A stretch of 64,000 nucleotides of DNA from Acanthochromis polyacanthus (Eukaryota > Chordata > Actinopteri > Pomacentridae). Numbering within the stretch: the stretch's first letter is position 1; each line of letters begins with the position of its first letter. Both the position numbers and the translations under genes were made by a program. Below the pieces are notes generated by a model. It was given only the letters and a program-made list of their open reading frames with translations, made no database searches and was not told where the DNA came from. Below are positions 33,100-44,681 of the stretch, in pieces. Where the stretch lies: the NCBI RefSeq assembly GCF_021347895.1, contig NC_067113.1:5004251-5068250 (forward strand), read 5' to 3'.

Positions 33100-34738
33100 A
33101 GTGTGTGAGGGCAGGGGACTGTGTGTCCGACACTGTGGTCTGCAGTACAGGGGCCCCACAGGGGACTGTCCTTGCCCCCTTTCTTTTCATCCTCTACACT
33201 GCAGACTTCTCCCATCACACCACAAACTGCCATCTTCAGAAGTTCTCTGACACTCTGCCATCGTCGGCCTCATCACGGAGATGAGGAGGAGTACAGAGAA
33301 CTTAACAGGGACTTTGTGGACTGGTGCCTGCTGAACTGCCTCCAGATCAATGCAGTGAAAACCAAGGAACTGGTGGTGAACTTTAGCAGGAACAGACACA
33401 CTTCTACACCAGTGAACGGACATTGAGATTGTGGACTCCTACAAGTACCTGGGTGTTCACTTAAACAAGAAACTGGACTGTACTACTAACACCAGCACAC
33501 TTTACAAGAAAGGTTAGAGCAGAAAAAAAGTAAAATAAAAGTGATTCTGAAGAGTCCACCTGCTCAGAAAACTGAGGTCCTTTGGGGTGCAGGGAGCCCT
33601 TCTGAAGACCTTTTATGATTCTGTGGTGGCATCAGCCATCATGTATGGAGTGGTCTGCTGGAGCAGCAGCATCACAGCTGCAGAGAGGAAGAGACTAAAC
33701 AAACTGGTAAAGAAAGCCAGTTCTGTCCTGGGCTGCCCCCTTGATCCTGTGGAGGTGGTGGGAGACAGGAGGATGATGACAAAGCTGTTTATCACGGAGG
33801 ACACCTCCCACCCCCCCGCAGGAAACAGTAAGAACACTGGGCAGCTCCTTCAGTGACAGACTGCTTCACCTGCGGTGTCTAAAGGAGCGATACCGCAGGT
33901 CGTTCCTTCCTGCTGCAGTCAGACTTTACAATCAAGCCTGCTCCCAGTAGTTTCAGTTCACCCACTTACAAACTGCAATAAAAAATGTAAATAATGATGA
34001 TGTGCAAGTTCATAGAAATTTTGCTGGAAATACTGCTTTCTTTTAGCCTAGCCGTGCTAGACAACCTACGGCAACGAATTTAATTCTCTGCCAGGGTGGG
34101 TCTAGTTACCCTCCATAAGGCTCGAGGCTGGATGCTCCTAAAACTGGCCGGACGAATCACCATGAAGTGTAGAGTCAGAAGGCGGGCGTAACTAAGTGAC
34201 GACAGAGGCGCGACGATTCTGACAAACAACCGGAAACAACTAGCTTAGCCGCGCTAGACAACCCACGGCAACAAATTTAATTCTCTGCCAGGGTCGACAA
34301 CAAAAACGACAACAGTCGTTGAGCTCCATTAGCACCGACTCTGAATAATCTTTCTGTTAACATGTCTGTAATATACTTGAGCTTCACCCATTGACTGTAT
34401 AAATAAGGCTTCACCGAACTACCGCATCCTCTGATTTCCGGCGCTGTAGGAGCCTATTCGTTGCGCTGATTGGTTGTATACCTACCCAATTGCTGCAGAG
34501 GGATTTGATAGACAACCTTTTAGCCCGCCTCCCTCCCTGTCAAGCGTCCCTAGACCCTTGTGCCTTCAGAACATGGGTCTAGCAGGGCTAGGCTAGCTTT
34601 CTTTTCTTCTGAAGAAGAAAATATTTTTGTTTATATATATGCACTGTGTGCTGACTCTTGATTCAAATGTTCTATTTGCTGCTGTACACTGTAAATTTCC
34701 CCACTGTGGGATTAATAAAGGTTTAATCTATCTATCTA
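33100..34738 (+). mobile_element. L2-like LINE fragment (L2-B), 5'-truncated
   Basis: From about 33100 the broken frames read RT motifs and the C-terminal part of a fish L2/CR1-type protein: GAPQGTVLAPFLFILYTADF, HLQKFSDT, DFVDWCLLNCLQINAVKTKE, VDSYKYLGVHLNKKLD, then FGVQGALLKTFYDSVVASAI, YGVVCWSSSITAAERKRL, ASSVLGCPLDPVEVVGDRRM and ERYRRSFLPAAVRLYNQA. Several frameshifts separate them. The 3' end at 34690-34738 is the familiar 'aatttccccactgtgggatt aataaagg' tail followed by (ATCT)n (quoted in two parts). A 552-bp element with a 9-bp TSD interrupts the 3' UTR at 34044. It is dead and truncated. Confidence 0.8.
34044..34595 (+). mobile_element. Miniature element with 9-bp TSD
   Basis: The ends are TAGCCTAGCCGTGCTAGAC and the complement of TAGCCTAGCCCTGCTAGAC (18 of 19). 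The flanking direct repeat GCTTTCTTT is perfect at 34035-34043 and 34596-34604, nine bases, the size usual for MuDR/Mutator-like elements and some others. The first 54 bases (34044-34097) recur as a direct repeat at 34241-34294, so the left terminus is duplicated inside the element. No coding sequence. It sits in the 3' UTR of L2-B. Superfamily not certain. Confidence 0.85.
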
Positions 34739-36323
34739 ACAATACATGTCAATACAGTTTGTTTCTTTATAAACACAATTTGGCGCGGCACATCAAAAGA
34801 TCACACTTCCTGTATCGGTTATGCGATTTTTTTCTTAAAGGGATACACGCACCAATATGGGGTTTCACTTGTGTGTTTGGCCCAGTGCTGATGCACCGAG
34901 AGGGGTCTAGCTGCAGACCGCACCTCTCAGGCCCCGCCACCGCACTTCTCAAGCCCCTGTCCTGCAGACCTCTACCGCATCTCTCAAGCCCCTGAGGCGT
35001 CAGTCCAGCCCAGAAATGACGTAACTTACTGTACACGTGGACCGGAAATAGTGACATCATTTCACAGCTGACGGAAAAGACGGTGAGTGACTAGTCTGTG
35101 AAAAACTTTAAACAATCAGGTGAATGTAGTATTTTTCATCTTGACATAAATATTGTCAGTCTTTAGTAAAACAACCGGATGTTACCTCTGTCTTTTGCAG
35201 AACTTCTTTAAAGTTTTGTGTCCACGAGAGCATAGACTTGTGTTAGCGGCGAACAATGGCATTAGCAGCTGCTATTTTTAATCGTTATTATTATTATTAT
35301 TACTTTTATTATTACTACTATTACATTATATCACATGTATAAATCACGTTCTTTGGGAAAGCTTAAACATGTGAGAAAAGTAGCCAGAGATAAAGAATTG
35401 TCTACAACAAAAATAATTCCATCATATATCAGGGCTATTATTAGATCTATCAGATGTAGTAAGTCTGTTTTTTTTTTCTTTGTAACAGGCTGTTGCTAGG
35501 AACGCTAGATTCATAACATCGAATTTTAAACAAAAAAATGTCTCTGATTAGTTATTTCACCGGTAAGCAGCTGTGTAATATACAGGATGCCGTAGAGAGC
35601 TGGTTAGATCATGGGTAGAAGCCACACACAGAGCTGATGGGGTTCTATCCGTCTTGTCGGCGTTTATTTCACTATGACAACCTGCTAACAATATATTATT
35701 CCTTACATACATCTTACATGTGAAAAGTAATCCCACGAGCTCTTGTTTCCTTACAGCCCTCATTAGTGCATCCATAGGCTGAACAGAAGTCCGGCATGTT
35801 TCGCGAAGCTCGTCTGCTGTTTAAATAACTGTTCTGGAGTCAGAGGGAGATAGTGTATAGCTTAAGTGTTCAGTGGCAAAACCAGCATTGTAAAAATATC
35901 CGAGCAGCTTGTATAGTAGCAACACCTGTGACGTTTCTAAAAAAAAAAAAAAAAATCAAACAGTTTGGCAATCGGTTCAAAATTCAGCGAATAATTCCAC
36001 TTTGAGATTCAGCAATACGTCTTGCCTCCGTAGATGTCTATGCACTGCTGCCTCCGCTGGCCCCGTTTCAAGATGGTGGTGCTGTAAGCACGCCTCTCGA
36101 CAGCCTATGAGGGGTCTATGTATACATGTCTATGTGCTAAGCTGACTGCCACGCTAAATAGTGGAGCTATGTCGAGAATTCATTTCTCCATCACTCACAT
36201 GTATGAAATGACATATGAAAACAGACCCCAGTTTGAAAAAAAAACCGAAGTTCCCCTTTAAGGTGAAGTGCGTCTGAAGTGATTTTTTTAATTTTTTATT
36301 TTCTGTTAGTATTTTTTGAATGT
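34739..36323. other. Non-coding; possible promoter and short exon-like pieces
   Basis: No gene that I can support. Around 35015-35080 there is a cluster of motifs (TGACGTAA, ACCGGAAAT, TGACATCA) followed by GACG|GTGAGTGAC, which could be a promoter with a non-coding first exon. At 35538 ATGTCTCTGATTAGTTATTT runs into CACCG|GTAAGC, a nine-codon exon-like stretch. An A-rich tract lies at 35940. All of these are weak. Confidence 0.3.
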
Positions 36324-36388
36324 CAGCGCTGGCCAATCATGTTCTACTGTAACATCATGTTATACTGTAACATGACTGGCCAGCGCTG
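36324..36388. repeat. Hairpin: 20-bp inverted repeat
   Basis: CAGCGCTGGCCAATCATGTT (36324-36343) and its near-perfect complement (36369-36388, 19 of 20) surround 25 bases that contain two 'tactgtaacat' units. It would form a strong stem-loop in RNA or single-stranded DNA. No family known to me. Confidence 0.8.
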
Positions 36389-36544
36389 TCGTCATGGCAT
36401 AGTTCTGACCAACTGGGTTGAGCCCTCATAGAAGACGAGAGCTGGCGGTCTTTCATTTCCATCACGAGGAAAAGCTTGGTAAGTCGAAAAGATGATATGA
36501 ATGATATTTAAGTCAACGTGAGTCAAAAGCATTAAACTTTAATG

Positions 36545-36745
36545 TTATAATATACATGTTCAAGTCAAGTGAGTATGTGTAGCTAACACATTGGAAAGCT
36601 AGCGCCGTTACAGCTAACGTTCATAAATATAGCTAATTAGCTAACTTGTTACCCACCTCTGAGCTCCGCCACTTTGTGATTTAGATTCTTGTTTAGTTTG
36701 TCTTAATTTGAAGTTTGCTATGTGTGTGTTTTGCCTGTCAGTCCA
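36545..36745 (+). repeat. Copy 2 of the ~200-bp duplicated segment
   Basis: Matches 1808-2020 closely. Here it follows a possible non-coding exon (ending AAGCTTG|GTAAGTC near 36480) and precedes the BEN-domain gene, so it may be 5' intronic sequence of that gene. The 1.8-kb copy would then be part of a duplicated or broken relative. Confidence 0.65.
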
Positions 36746-37576
36746 GCTGGTATTTTTCTGTTGAGAATAGGGCTGAAACGATTGTAATTTGATTACTAAA
36801 GAGTCTTTTTTTAAGGCCTCTTTTAAATCTGAACAACTGTACAGCGCACTGTGTTTCGCACTTAGGGGTGGATACTGAAATGAGGTATTAAACGGCTGAA
36901 TTAATGAAGACCGGAGTGCTAATAAGCTCCAACATTTAAGTTTTAATGTAATTTATATACTGCAGCGCCTCTCCTCTGTCAGTGCAGCGCCCATAAAATA
37001 CACACTTGCTGAGGAGGTCGGCAAGTTTCTCTTACCGTTTAGTGTGTTGATTTTCTTCATCAGCATGATGTTTTATAAAATCAACCCAAAACCCAAATTC
37101 ACTGCTGCATGTGGAGGAGACTTGTTGTTAATGACGGATTTTATAAAAAGAAAACACCTAACGTGATGTAAATGACATGGACACCAACCAGGTGCACTTA
37201 TAAGATAATACAACTTTATAAGGAGGCCTTTATATTAAACATGAAAGTGTGTTTCTGTCAGAAACTGTCAGATCTTCTCAGAGCAAAGTGAACTGGTGAA
37301 GGAAGGGAGGAGGGCAGATCATCACTAATCAATCTTTGTCCTGTCGGACTGCTAAAATAATAAAAATGCTCAAACGATGTTCAAACGAATACATGTCTTT
37401 AGATTTATTTTAACAATCATAATTATGGCTAACATTACATGAAGACCTAAAATTCAGGATCCCAAAAAACTAAAACGTAACTGCTTATAAACTAACTCTC
37501 TTCATTGTTCTTTTTCTCTGTCTAGTAGTAATTTTTATATGACAGAAAAAGTACTGATAATATTTATGTCTTTCAG
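36746..37576. other. Intron-like stretch before the BEN-domain gene
   Basis: AT-rich, with 'agggctgaaacgattg' at 36770, a sequence like the ends of some fish hAT miniature elements, but no matching right end found. No coding evidence. Confidence 0.35.
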
Positions 37577-37584
37577 GTTTGAAA

Positions 37585-40500
37585 ATGTATGCATATGTAC
37601 GATACATTGCTGACAATGTCCGCAAGACTGTGTCCACAAAAGAATTCGAAAATTTCCATCCCCGAAATCTGGATGACTTCAATGCCAAGAAGCGGTATAA
37701 AATCCTCTGGAGAAGGACCCCAGAGGAAAGCGGCTCTTATTATTATGGGCAAATTTTAAAATTGGCAGGTAAACATTCTTTATGGCCTTACAAATTTTGC
37801 ATCTTTGTCATGTTAGTCTTGATGGATTAAAGAGGACATGAAACGGTCAACTAAGTTGTGATAGTTTACTAAATGGACTTCCCCTCTAATTAACTATTAT
37901 ATATTAAACATAATAAATGTAAGCATTTAAGAGAGAAAAAAGAAGCTCTGTTTTAGATTTCGTAGTAAGTAAAAAATAAAGACAATGAGATGTTATTGGC
38001 TGAAAAGAACGCCAAAATCCAAAAATTACAGGACAAAAATAAGGAACTTTCTGAAGAGCTCAAGACAATAAGAAGTCTGACCCTGCGCTTGCAGGAGCAG
38101 CTCCTCAGTACTCCAGGTTTCTTCTCAAGTTTTTTTTCTTATTAGATTAAGGGGCTGTGTCCACCAAACACGGTTTTTAGCAACTGATTTCAGAGCGCTT
38201 AGCGCTCTCTCTTCAGAATGCCACAGTTGCTAGGTTACAAAATGAGTCCTTTCATATTTCCGTGTTCTCTCCAGTTGTGTTGCTGTCAGTAACATATGCC
38301 TACTCCTTTATTTTTATTGGTCAGTGTGAGAAAAGTGACATTGACGAGCATCACGCTGTTCCAAAAGTTGACCAGATTACAACTCATTACAACAAATAAA
38401 GTCAGCTCTGAGAGCATCATTTCTGCCAAGGCTGCTGAGCGCTGTGAGCGCCAAACTACATAGGATCGGAATGTAAAGTAGATGCTCAGAGTTTGGTGGA
38501 CACGGCCAATAAATTAGTGCTTTTGTGTTTGAGTGGCATGTGCAGCAGCTTTATCATCCAGCCTGTCTGAGTGTCAGTTCGTCCGAGTGTGAGAAGAATT
38601 GATGCAGTACCTATACTGTAGCCACAACCAAACTCAGAGTTCATACAGTGCTACTTACTGGGTGTGTTTATTTTTATACAGTGTAGAATGTTATTCATAT
38701 TTTTTATTCTATCCTACAGGGATCCTGAAACAGTCTCTCCCCCAGTCTGGAGAAACAGGTCTGGAAGGACCTGACGTGATCACCCAGAGCTGGACGAAGA
38801 AGGAAAAGTAACCATTTCACACACAGTTTTGGTTTGATAATGTCTTTCAAAGGGATGTAGTATACCATTTGAAAGATTGATCATTATTAATAGGGTCGTA
38901 CGGGGTCACGGTAATACCGTTTAATAACGTTATTAAAAAATGTTGATGGTATTAACAATGCTGTGGGTGTCGTCACGGTTTGGTGCGCTGTCACATACTG
39001 TAATGTTGCTGGCTACAGATTTCTGTCGTAGGCATGAGCACTGAGCAGTGTGTGGAGTCTGGATAGTCTCGATAGCAGATTGTCCTCAAATTTTTTCCAG
39101 TATTAGCACTCAGTGACCTTAAGGTGTGGAGGCTGACATGACATTTGGCCGGAGTTCTCCTTTAAGTCTCAGGTCTAACAGAACACTTGTTTTTATTTTT
39201 ATAGATCAAACTTGGCCCAGGAGTTTCCCTGAACAAGGAGAAATGGCAGAGGGTGCAGGAGGCAAAATCAAACTCCCAATTCTGCAAGTCGTTGGCAGTT
39301 TGCATTTGGGGCACAGAGGGCCTGAGGGAGAGAAGCGTCACAGGGGCCAAATCAAACGCGGTCCAAGACTCTGTCCCCAAGCGTCCCCTGACCCCAGAAA
39401 AAGTGCCTGTCATAAGAGGTAAGTGCCTTATAACCCATTATACAACAGTTAGTTCCAACTGAGTAATTTAACTGGGTGAGAGGCATTCTATGAGTGCTGA
39501 TATACAGTACAACATCACTGGGACTTTTTACAGACCGATCACTCCAGTGTACAGTCATTCTATTAACTGTTAATTAGCATTACAGGGAACCCCGACACGC
39601 AGCAGAGGGAATTAAAATCACCGGCTCAAAATACATGATTTGAACTCATTTTATTGATTAAAAAACTGCATGCGGGGACCCGTGACCATAGTGTCATATT
39701 GTCTCGGCTTGCTGCAGCTCTGTGTACGGAAGGCTGTGAGGGCGCGCAGAGAAACGGAGGGAACATCAATAAAAATAGATTTTTAAAAATTATGAATGAA
39801 TTGAGAATTGTAAAGGATAATAATCCCGACTCTTATATGAATGGATTTTTTTCCTCCCACCCCTACCTCTTTTTTCTTTTAAATTGATTTCTCACAGCAG
39901 CTTTGTCGTAGTTTGCCAAGTCAAATACTTTGTCTTTGGTGACAGACTGCCTGAGGGACCGGCTTCAGAAGATGGGCTATCCAAAGGAGGCCATTGAACA
40001 GCAGCTGACCCTAGTTAGACGAACCATATCAGAAAAGATTAGTGATATTAGGAAGAGGAGCCCTCAGACAGAGGTGAGTATTGTGTTCAAACTCTTGCTC
40101 TACTTGTTTGGCAGCAGTGGTTAGGGACTTCAGGTCCAAAGCTTTTTTCAGTGTATTCAGAATACACACTGCAGTCCCTTGCTTTGTACTGGAGCAATTG
40201 TAAATACTGAAAATCACACCACTCATTTAGTAGAGCTGAAACAGTTCACCTAACCTGTGGTTTGGTTCAAACCTCGGTTTTTGACTCACGGTTTAGTTCA
40301 AACCTCGGTTTGAAACTTTTGAGACAAAATGTCTGGATTTTATTAAAGAAATGTTGCACTGCAATAAAGAACATAAACGTCATATTTAAGTGTAACACTT
40401 TTCGCACCAGATCACAAAAAAAAACAAAAAAAAAACTTCTTAGTCTGTTAAAGCAGCACTGCAGAGCATTTTACTTTGGTCCACTTTAGCAGCCACCAAT

Positions 40501-40831
40501 GGTGTTTCGGGTGCGTTGGAGAGGCCATTCTCTCCGTTACAGCACCAAGCTCCACAGAACAGACTTGGAAGAGAATATTTGAAGGTTCAAAAGTTCTGCA
40601 GTGTTGCTTTAGCTATCCAGGAATACAAAAAAAAAGTGGATGGGAAAATTGGACCAGGGTGGATAAAACTATACTTCCCATATAGTATTGAAATGTTCTT
40701 GAAATTGCTGTCTTGAATGAGGCAGTGACTAAAATATTAACAATTTTTCTTTTTCTTTTTCTGTTTCTCTCTAGGGAAACTGCTGCTGTCAACGCCACAT
40801 ACTTCTTTGCCAAAGTTGTTGGTTGGTTTAA
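37585..40831 (+). CDS. BEN-domain gene, six exon-like pieces
   Basis: After a TTTCAG acceptor, ATG at 37585 starts exon 1 (to 37768): MYAYVRYIADNVRKTVSTKE ... RYKILWRRTPEESGSYYYGQ. Exon 2 (37970-38116) is coiled coil (EKNAKIQKLQDKNKELSEEL). Exon 3 is 38720 to about 38807. Exon 4 (39205 to about 39418) reads KEKWQRVQEAKSNSQFCKSL, CIWGTEGLRERSVTG, RPLTPEKVPVIR, and exon 5 (to about 40074) CLRDRLQKMGYPKEAIEQQL, RRTISEKISDIRKR; together these look like a BEN domain, a DNA- and protein-binding module of chromatin proteins. Exon 6 (40775-40831) ends in a stop. Phases agree except exon 3 to 4, where the strong donor AA|GTAACC does not join in frame and only a weak GAC|GTGATC would. This may be a host gene or a multicopy element-associated gene, possibly decayed. 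Confidence 0.55.
38151..38509. mobile_element. Small TAA-flanked inverted-repeat element
   Basis: Ends GGGGCTGTGTCCACCAAAC and the complement of TTGGCCGTGTCCACCAAAC lie between TAA trinucleotides (38148-38150 and 38510-38512). A 3-bp TWA duplication is typical of PIF/Harbinger elements. Inside are palindromic 'agagcgcttagcgctct' motifs. It is 359 bp, non-coding, in an intron of the BEN-domain gene. Confidence 0.6.
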
Positions 40832-41289
40832 AAAATAAATAAAAATGACAAACCGCAATGAGTTGTCACACCCCATATGTCCTGTTCCCAATTCAGAGGG
40901 GAAAATATCCGAATACATACACAACTAGATGAGCCCTCAGTAGAGGGCAGAACCACGCCCTCTGCTGGCGAAAACCCTGTCCTCCCTATACAACTGATGC
41001 AATATGTATCAATTTTGATCATCGTACGTATCTCCCTCCCTACTTGATCTGCTGACCTGTAACTCCACAATTGAGCAGGGGACCTTAGACTGATCTTCAG
41101 TGCCAAGTTTGATTATCCTGACTTCAGCGGTTGCAGAGATATCAGACCGGACATAGCCACATATATACATACATACTTGCCCAGCCAGATACCGCATCGA
41201 ATGCAATAACCCCGCCGACGTACCCGTCTGGCGTGGTTAATAATTACACACATGCATAGATGTCTCTGGTGCCCAGTGTTAAGATATTT
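40832..41289. other. No gene seen
   Basis: Downstream of the BEN-domain gene. A block with 'accacgccctctgctgg' and a near-palindromic 'ccccgccgacgtacccgtct' near 41215 looks like an old dispersed repeat, but no ends could be set. Confidence 0.4.
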
Positions 41290-41299
41290 TTTGTTGCAG

Positions 41300-41500
41300 C
41301 AATAGGTTTCAGTAAGTTTTAGTTTTCAATGGGACCAGTACATTCCTAATGGTTTCACATCCTGATGGGACCAGTACATGCCTAACGGTTTTACATCCTG
41401 ATGGGACCAGTACATGCCTAACGGTTTTACATCCTAATGGAACCAGTAGGTTCCTAATGGTTTCTTCTAATGGTGTTTCAATTCCCATTAGAATCCTAAT
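41300..41500 (+). repeat. 36-bp minisatellite
   Basis: About five imperfect units of ATGGGACCAGTACATGCCTA followed by ACGGTTTTACATCCTG (36 bp), most regular between 41327 and 41437 and degenerate afterwards. It lies just ahead of the L2-A fragment. Confidence 0.85.
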
Positions 41501-41961
41501 GGTTCTTACTGGTTTTTCCTAATATATTCTACTAGATTTTTCAGCAGGGAGGCTTCAACAGACCTGCACCCAGAACTGAGGGAGACCCAGACCCAGACTT
41601 TGCTTCTGAGCTGAACCTATTCTTTAATAGGTTCGACACAACCCCCACCTCTGTGAGCTCAGAGAACCCCCTTTTCGACAGAGGCTGTTCCAGTTCAAGA
41701 TTGGAGTCGGCGGCCGATTCGGCCCCGGGTTTTTGTTTTTCGACAGGCGGTGGGCCGCCTCCGGGATCCAAAAACAGGGACTCGCACTGGCCCCAAGTCG
41801 TTACTGGGCCGGAGGTGGATGGAGGTGAGAGCCCAGTACGTCAGGGGCTGGGGGCAGGGTTATGGTGACCGACCGTCAGCGGAAACACAAGCGCCATTTT
41901 TGAACAGCACAGCAGTGCAGCAGCAGCAGGTTTCGGTGAGAGAACTTAGCAGTAAAATAGA

Positions 41962-44047
41962 ATGGAAAACAAAATAAAACAATGGACGGAAGAGGAGACA
42001 CAGTGCTTCCTGGCGCTGTGGTCTTCCTCTGAAGGTCAGGCTAAGTTATTAGGCGCAAACAGGACGAAGCCTGTTTTCCAAGCCATCCAGAGGGAGATGG
42101 AGGGCCAGGGTTATATACGTACAACGGAGCAGCTGGTCAATAAACTGAAGAAACTTAAAAAGGACTATAGAGACCAGAAGGCGAAGTTGGGACGCAGCGG
42201 AAGGCCGAAAAGAACTCTTCATTTTGATATATTGGACTCCGTTTTAGGAGACCGGCCGGCCAACCAGGCGTCAGGGGCCTTAAACTCAGCCTCAGCCTCT
42301 GTGGAGTTGAGGTCTACATCCACTCCTGAAACTGGTAAGTTTTATTTCTCAAACATCGGTTGTAAGGCTGCTAATAACGTGCTTGCTGCAATAGTCGCAC
42401 ATCAGTATTAAGAACGTCACGCCAGCTAACGTAGTATGTAAAACGGGTCGGATCGGAGGTTGGCTATTTTTTGCTAGCCAGTTAGCTGCTGCTAAGCTAG
42501 AGAGACACAAGGCCCAAGTGGAACGCGAGACAAGCAGCAGCATGTCATTGCACGATATTACTGCGCTATATTGCAATACTTGCAATGTATTAAAAGTAAT
42601 TACAATTCAAATGTATGTGCTGGTTATGCTTTGTCATTAACACAAGCTTTAAAACTGGTTCAAATGACCCAAAAAAAGTGTTAACCCGTTGCGCTTCAGT
42701 GTCCCGCCCGCAGTACACTATCTGTATAAGCAATTTGCTAAATGTCTGAAACTGCAAATGCGATTATACAAACACTATACGCCGATGGAAAGCTTAGATT
42801 CTCATGAGTCCACCGGTATAAACCACTTTCAGATGTGATTACCACAGCGGGTAATGAACACATTTGTCCAAAAAACAACGAATATCCATCCATCCTTTGT
42901 ACACGGCTTCAACGTACACAGCGCGACTCACATTTCCGGGTTCATTATTACACACAGATGAAAATATTCCACAAAAAAACGGCCATAAGCTAACCTTGGT
43001 CATCCAGACGAAACAAGGCAGTAAAATATTTTGTCCTAAACATGTCTTGAAGTCTGTATATAATCCACGAATAGGTAGTTTAAGGAAATGCACCTCGCCA
43101 TGCGCGCCCAATACTCCCTGTATTTCTCGTCATGTTTTTATTTACAAATAGAATATTAGCGATTTTTTGTACTGACGATGGATGGAATTGACTGCAGTAC
43201 AGACAGCACATGCGACGCAGCCATTATAATAATTTCAGGGTACAATTGCGATTGCTGTGTGGCTTTTCAACTTTACTGATGTGGAAATTCAATGTATTTA
43301 TTTCTCATACACGTTTGTTTATTTTTAGTTGTACCTCAAATACAACCACGTATTTAACGCTGTTTGAAATTATTAACAGTGTGTCTTCTAACTCTTTCAG
43401 GCATTATATGGATGAAGGACTTAGAAATCTGTTACTGGAGAACATGCTTTGTAATAAAGGTGCTACACACAATGTTTCTTTTTCATTTTCAAGAGTTCTC
43501 GCTATTGGACTCACTGGACCAGAGGACGTGCAGCTCACTGGTCCCATCCCTCCCCTCTGCGGCCTCGACGGAGCCCACACATTCGCCAGAGCCCACTGAT
43601 TCGACAGAGGAAGACTCGACAGAGCCCAGAGACTCAGCGGAGCCCACAGCCTCGACACCGTCCACACCTTCGCCAGCGTCCACTCGGTCCATGTCTGGTA
43701 AGATTTGTTTAGACTATGCTAACACCGAGCCATGATCAATACGTTTTCATTTAAAGCATCCAAAGTTCCCTAAGGAAAAATAACTTTAATAACCATAATA
43801 AGTCATATTCATAACGCGCATCTATGAATGTGACACAAGTACAAACAGCCAATGCTTCTTTGTGTGCTTTTACGCAGGATAAAGGAAGCGTGGGCCAAAT
43901 GCGGACCTTATCGAATACTTTGAGCGGAGCGACAGACAGTATTTTCAGCTTGCTGAAAGAGACAATGCTATCACAAGAGCTATTGAATGCAACCAGGGAC
44001 TGCTTGAGAGGCTGGTGTGTGCTATGGAGCATATAGCCCAAAAATGA
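41962..44047 (+). CDS. Harbinger Myb/SANT-like DNA-binding protein
   Basis: Exon 1 (41962-42334, donor ACTG|GTAAGT): MENKIKQWTEEETQCFLALW starts a trihelix/Myb-like domain of about 85 residues (QREMEGQGYIRTTEQLVNKL, KKLKKDYRDQKAKLG). Exon pieces at 43401-43460 and about 43493-43697 follow; the second encodes an acidic linker with repeated S-T-E-P units (ASTEPTHSPEPTDSTEEDST) and ends SMSG|GTAAG. The last exon, about 43877-44047, is RKRGPNADLIEYFERSDRQY, FQLAERDNAITRAIECNQGL, ERLVCAMEHIAQK, a C-terminal helical block typical of these partners. Intron 1 contains the TTAA-type element at 42681. No internal stop is seen in the main exons. The use of the small middle exon is uncertain. Confidence 0.65.
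42681..43200 (+). mobile_element. TTAA-type miniature element, copy 2
   Basis: Starts at TTAA (42681-42684) with CCCGTTGCGCTTCAGTGTCC and matches 3317-3840 nearly throughout. The right end stops at 'gaattgactgcagtac' without the AAAGGGTTA edge seen in copy 1, so it is truncated or rearranged there. It lies in an intron of the Harbinger Myb-like gene and has no transposase. Confidence 0.6.
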
Positions 44048-44681
44048 GCACGTCATTCTTGTGTATTGTAAATAATTGTGATTGTGGTTTGCAGTGCTTT
44101 TGGAATTTCTGTGTGTATTTAAGTATGAGTGAATAAAAAGTGTGATAACAGATGCCTGTTTTGTCATGTGTCATGTTTTATACTGTCACAACAAGCTAGT
44201 GAGATGAACTGCACAACTGCAGGAGGACTTCTGCAGGGCCATATAAAGCATTAAGTCACTGAATTGATTCTAGGAAAAATGAAAGCCTGGCATTGCATGA
44301 AAATTCATTACAGTGAATTGTTGGCACCACACATTCTTTATGCCATTTTTGCAAAAATTTCTGAAAATATTGACTTTTCAATATTAAGATAATTGTGTAT
44401 CTGTTTGGGTTTGGAAATTGGGGAACTTGGAAGTGGGTCAAATCTTACAATCCATTATTACATCAATTATTGAAACTGTTCAAACTCAATTTAGTGACTG
44501 AATGCCTTTTAAAGCCCTGCAGAAAGCCTGTGATATGTTGTGATGGACAGGCATTTAAATAGAAGCCTGCAATAGAAGTGTCTTCATCTCAAACTTTATT
44601 GAAGCAATGGTAACAGCAGTGGTGGGTATTTCAATGCAAACAATATCAACAGTGAGCATGTCTTGAGTCACCTGAAAAACA

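Noticed and set aside
39126..39422. Alternative 98-codon frame over BEN exon 4
   Set aside because: It lacks similarity to any domain, while the other frame carries the BEN-like pattern and keeps phase with exon 5.
41300..41500. CRISPR-like repeat array
   Set aside because: Units are directly adjacent with no unique spacers of constant length, and the context is a vertebrate genome; it is a minisatellite.
43404..43692. Minus-strand frames rich in Val-Gly-Ser over the Harbinger linker
   Set aside because: They are antisense to the S-T-E-P repeat exon; the periodicity comes from that exon.
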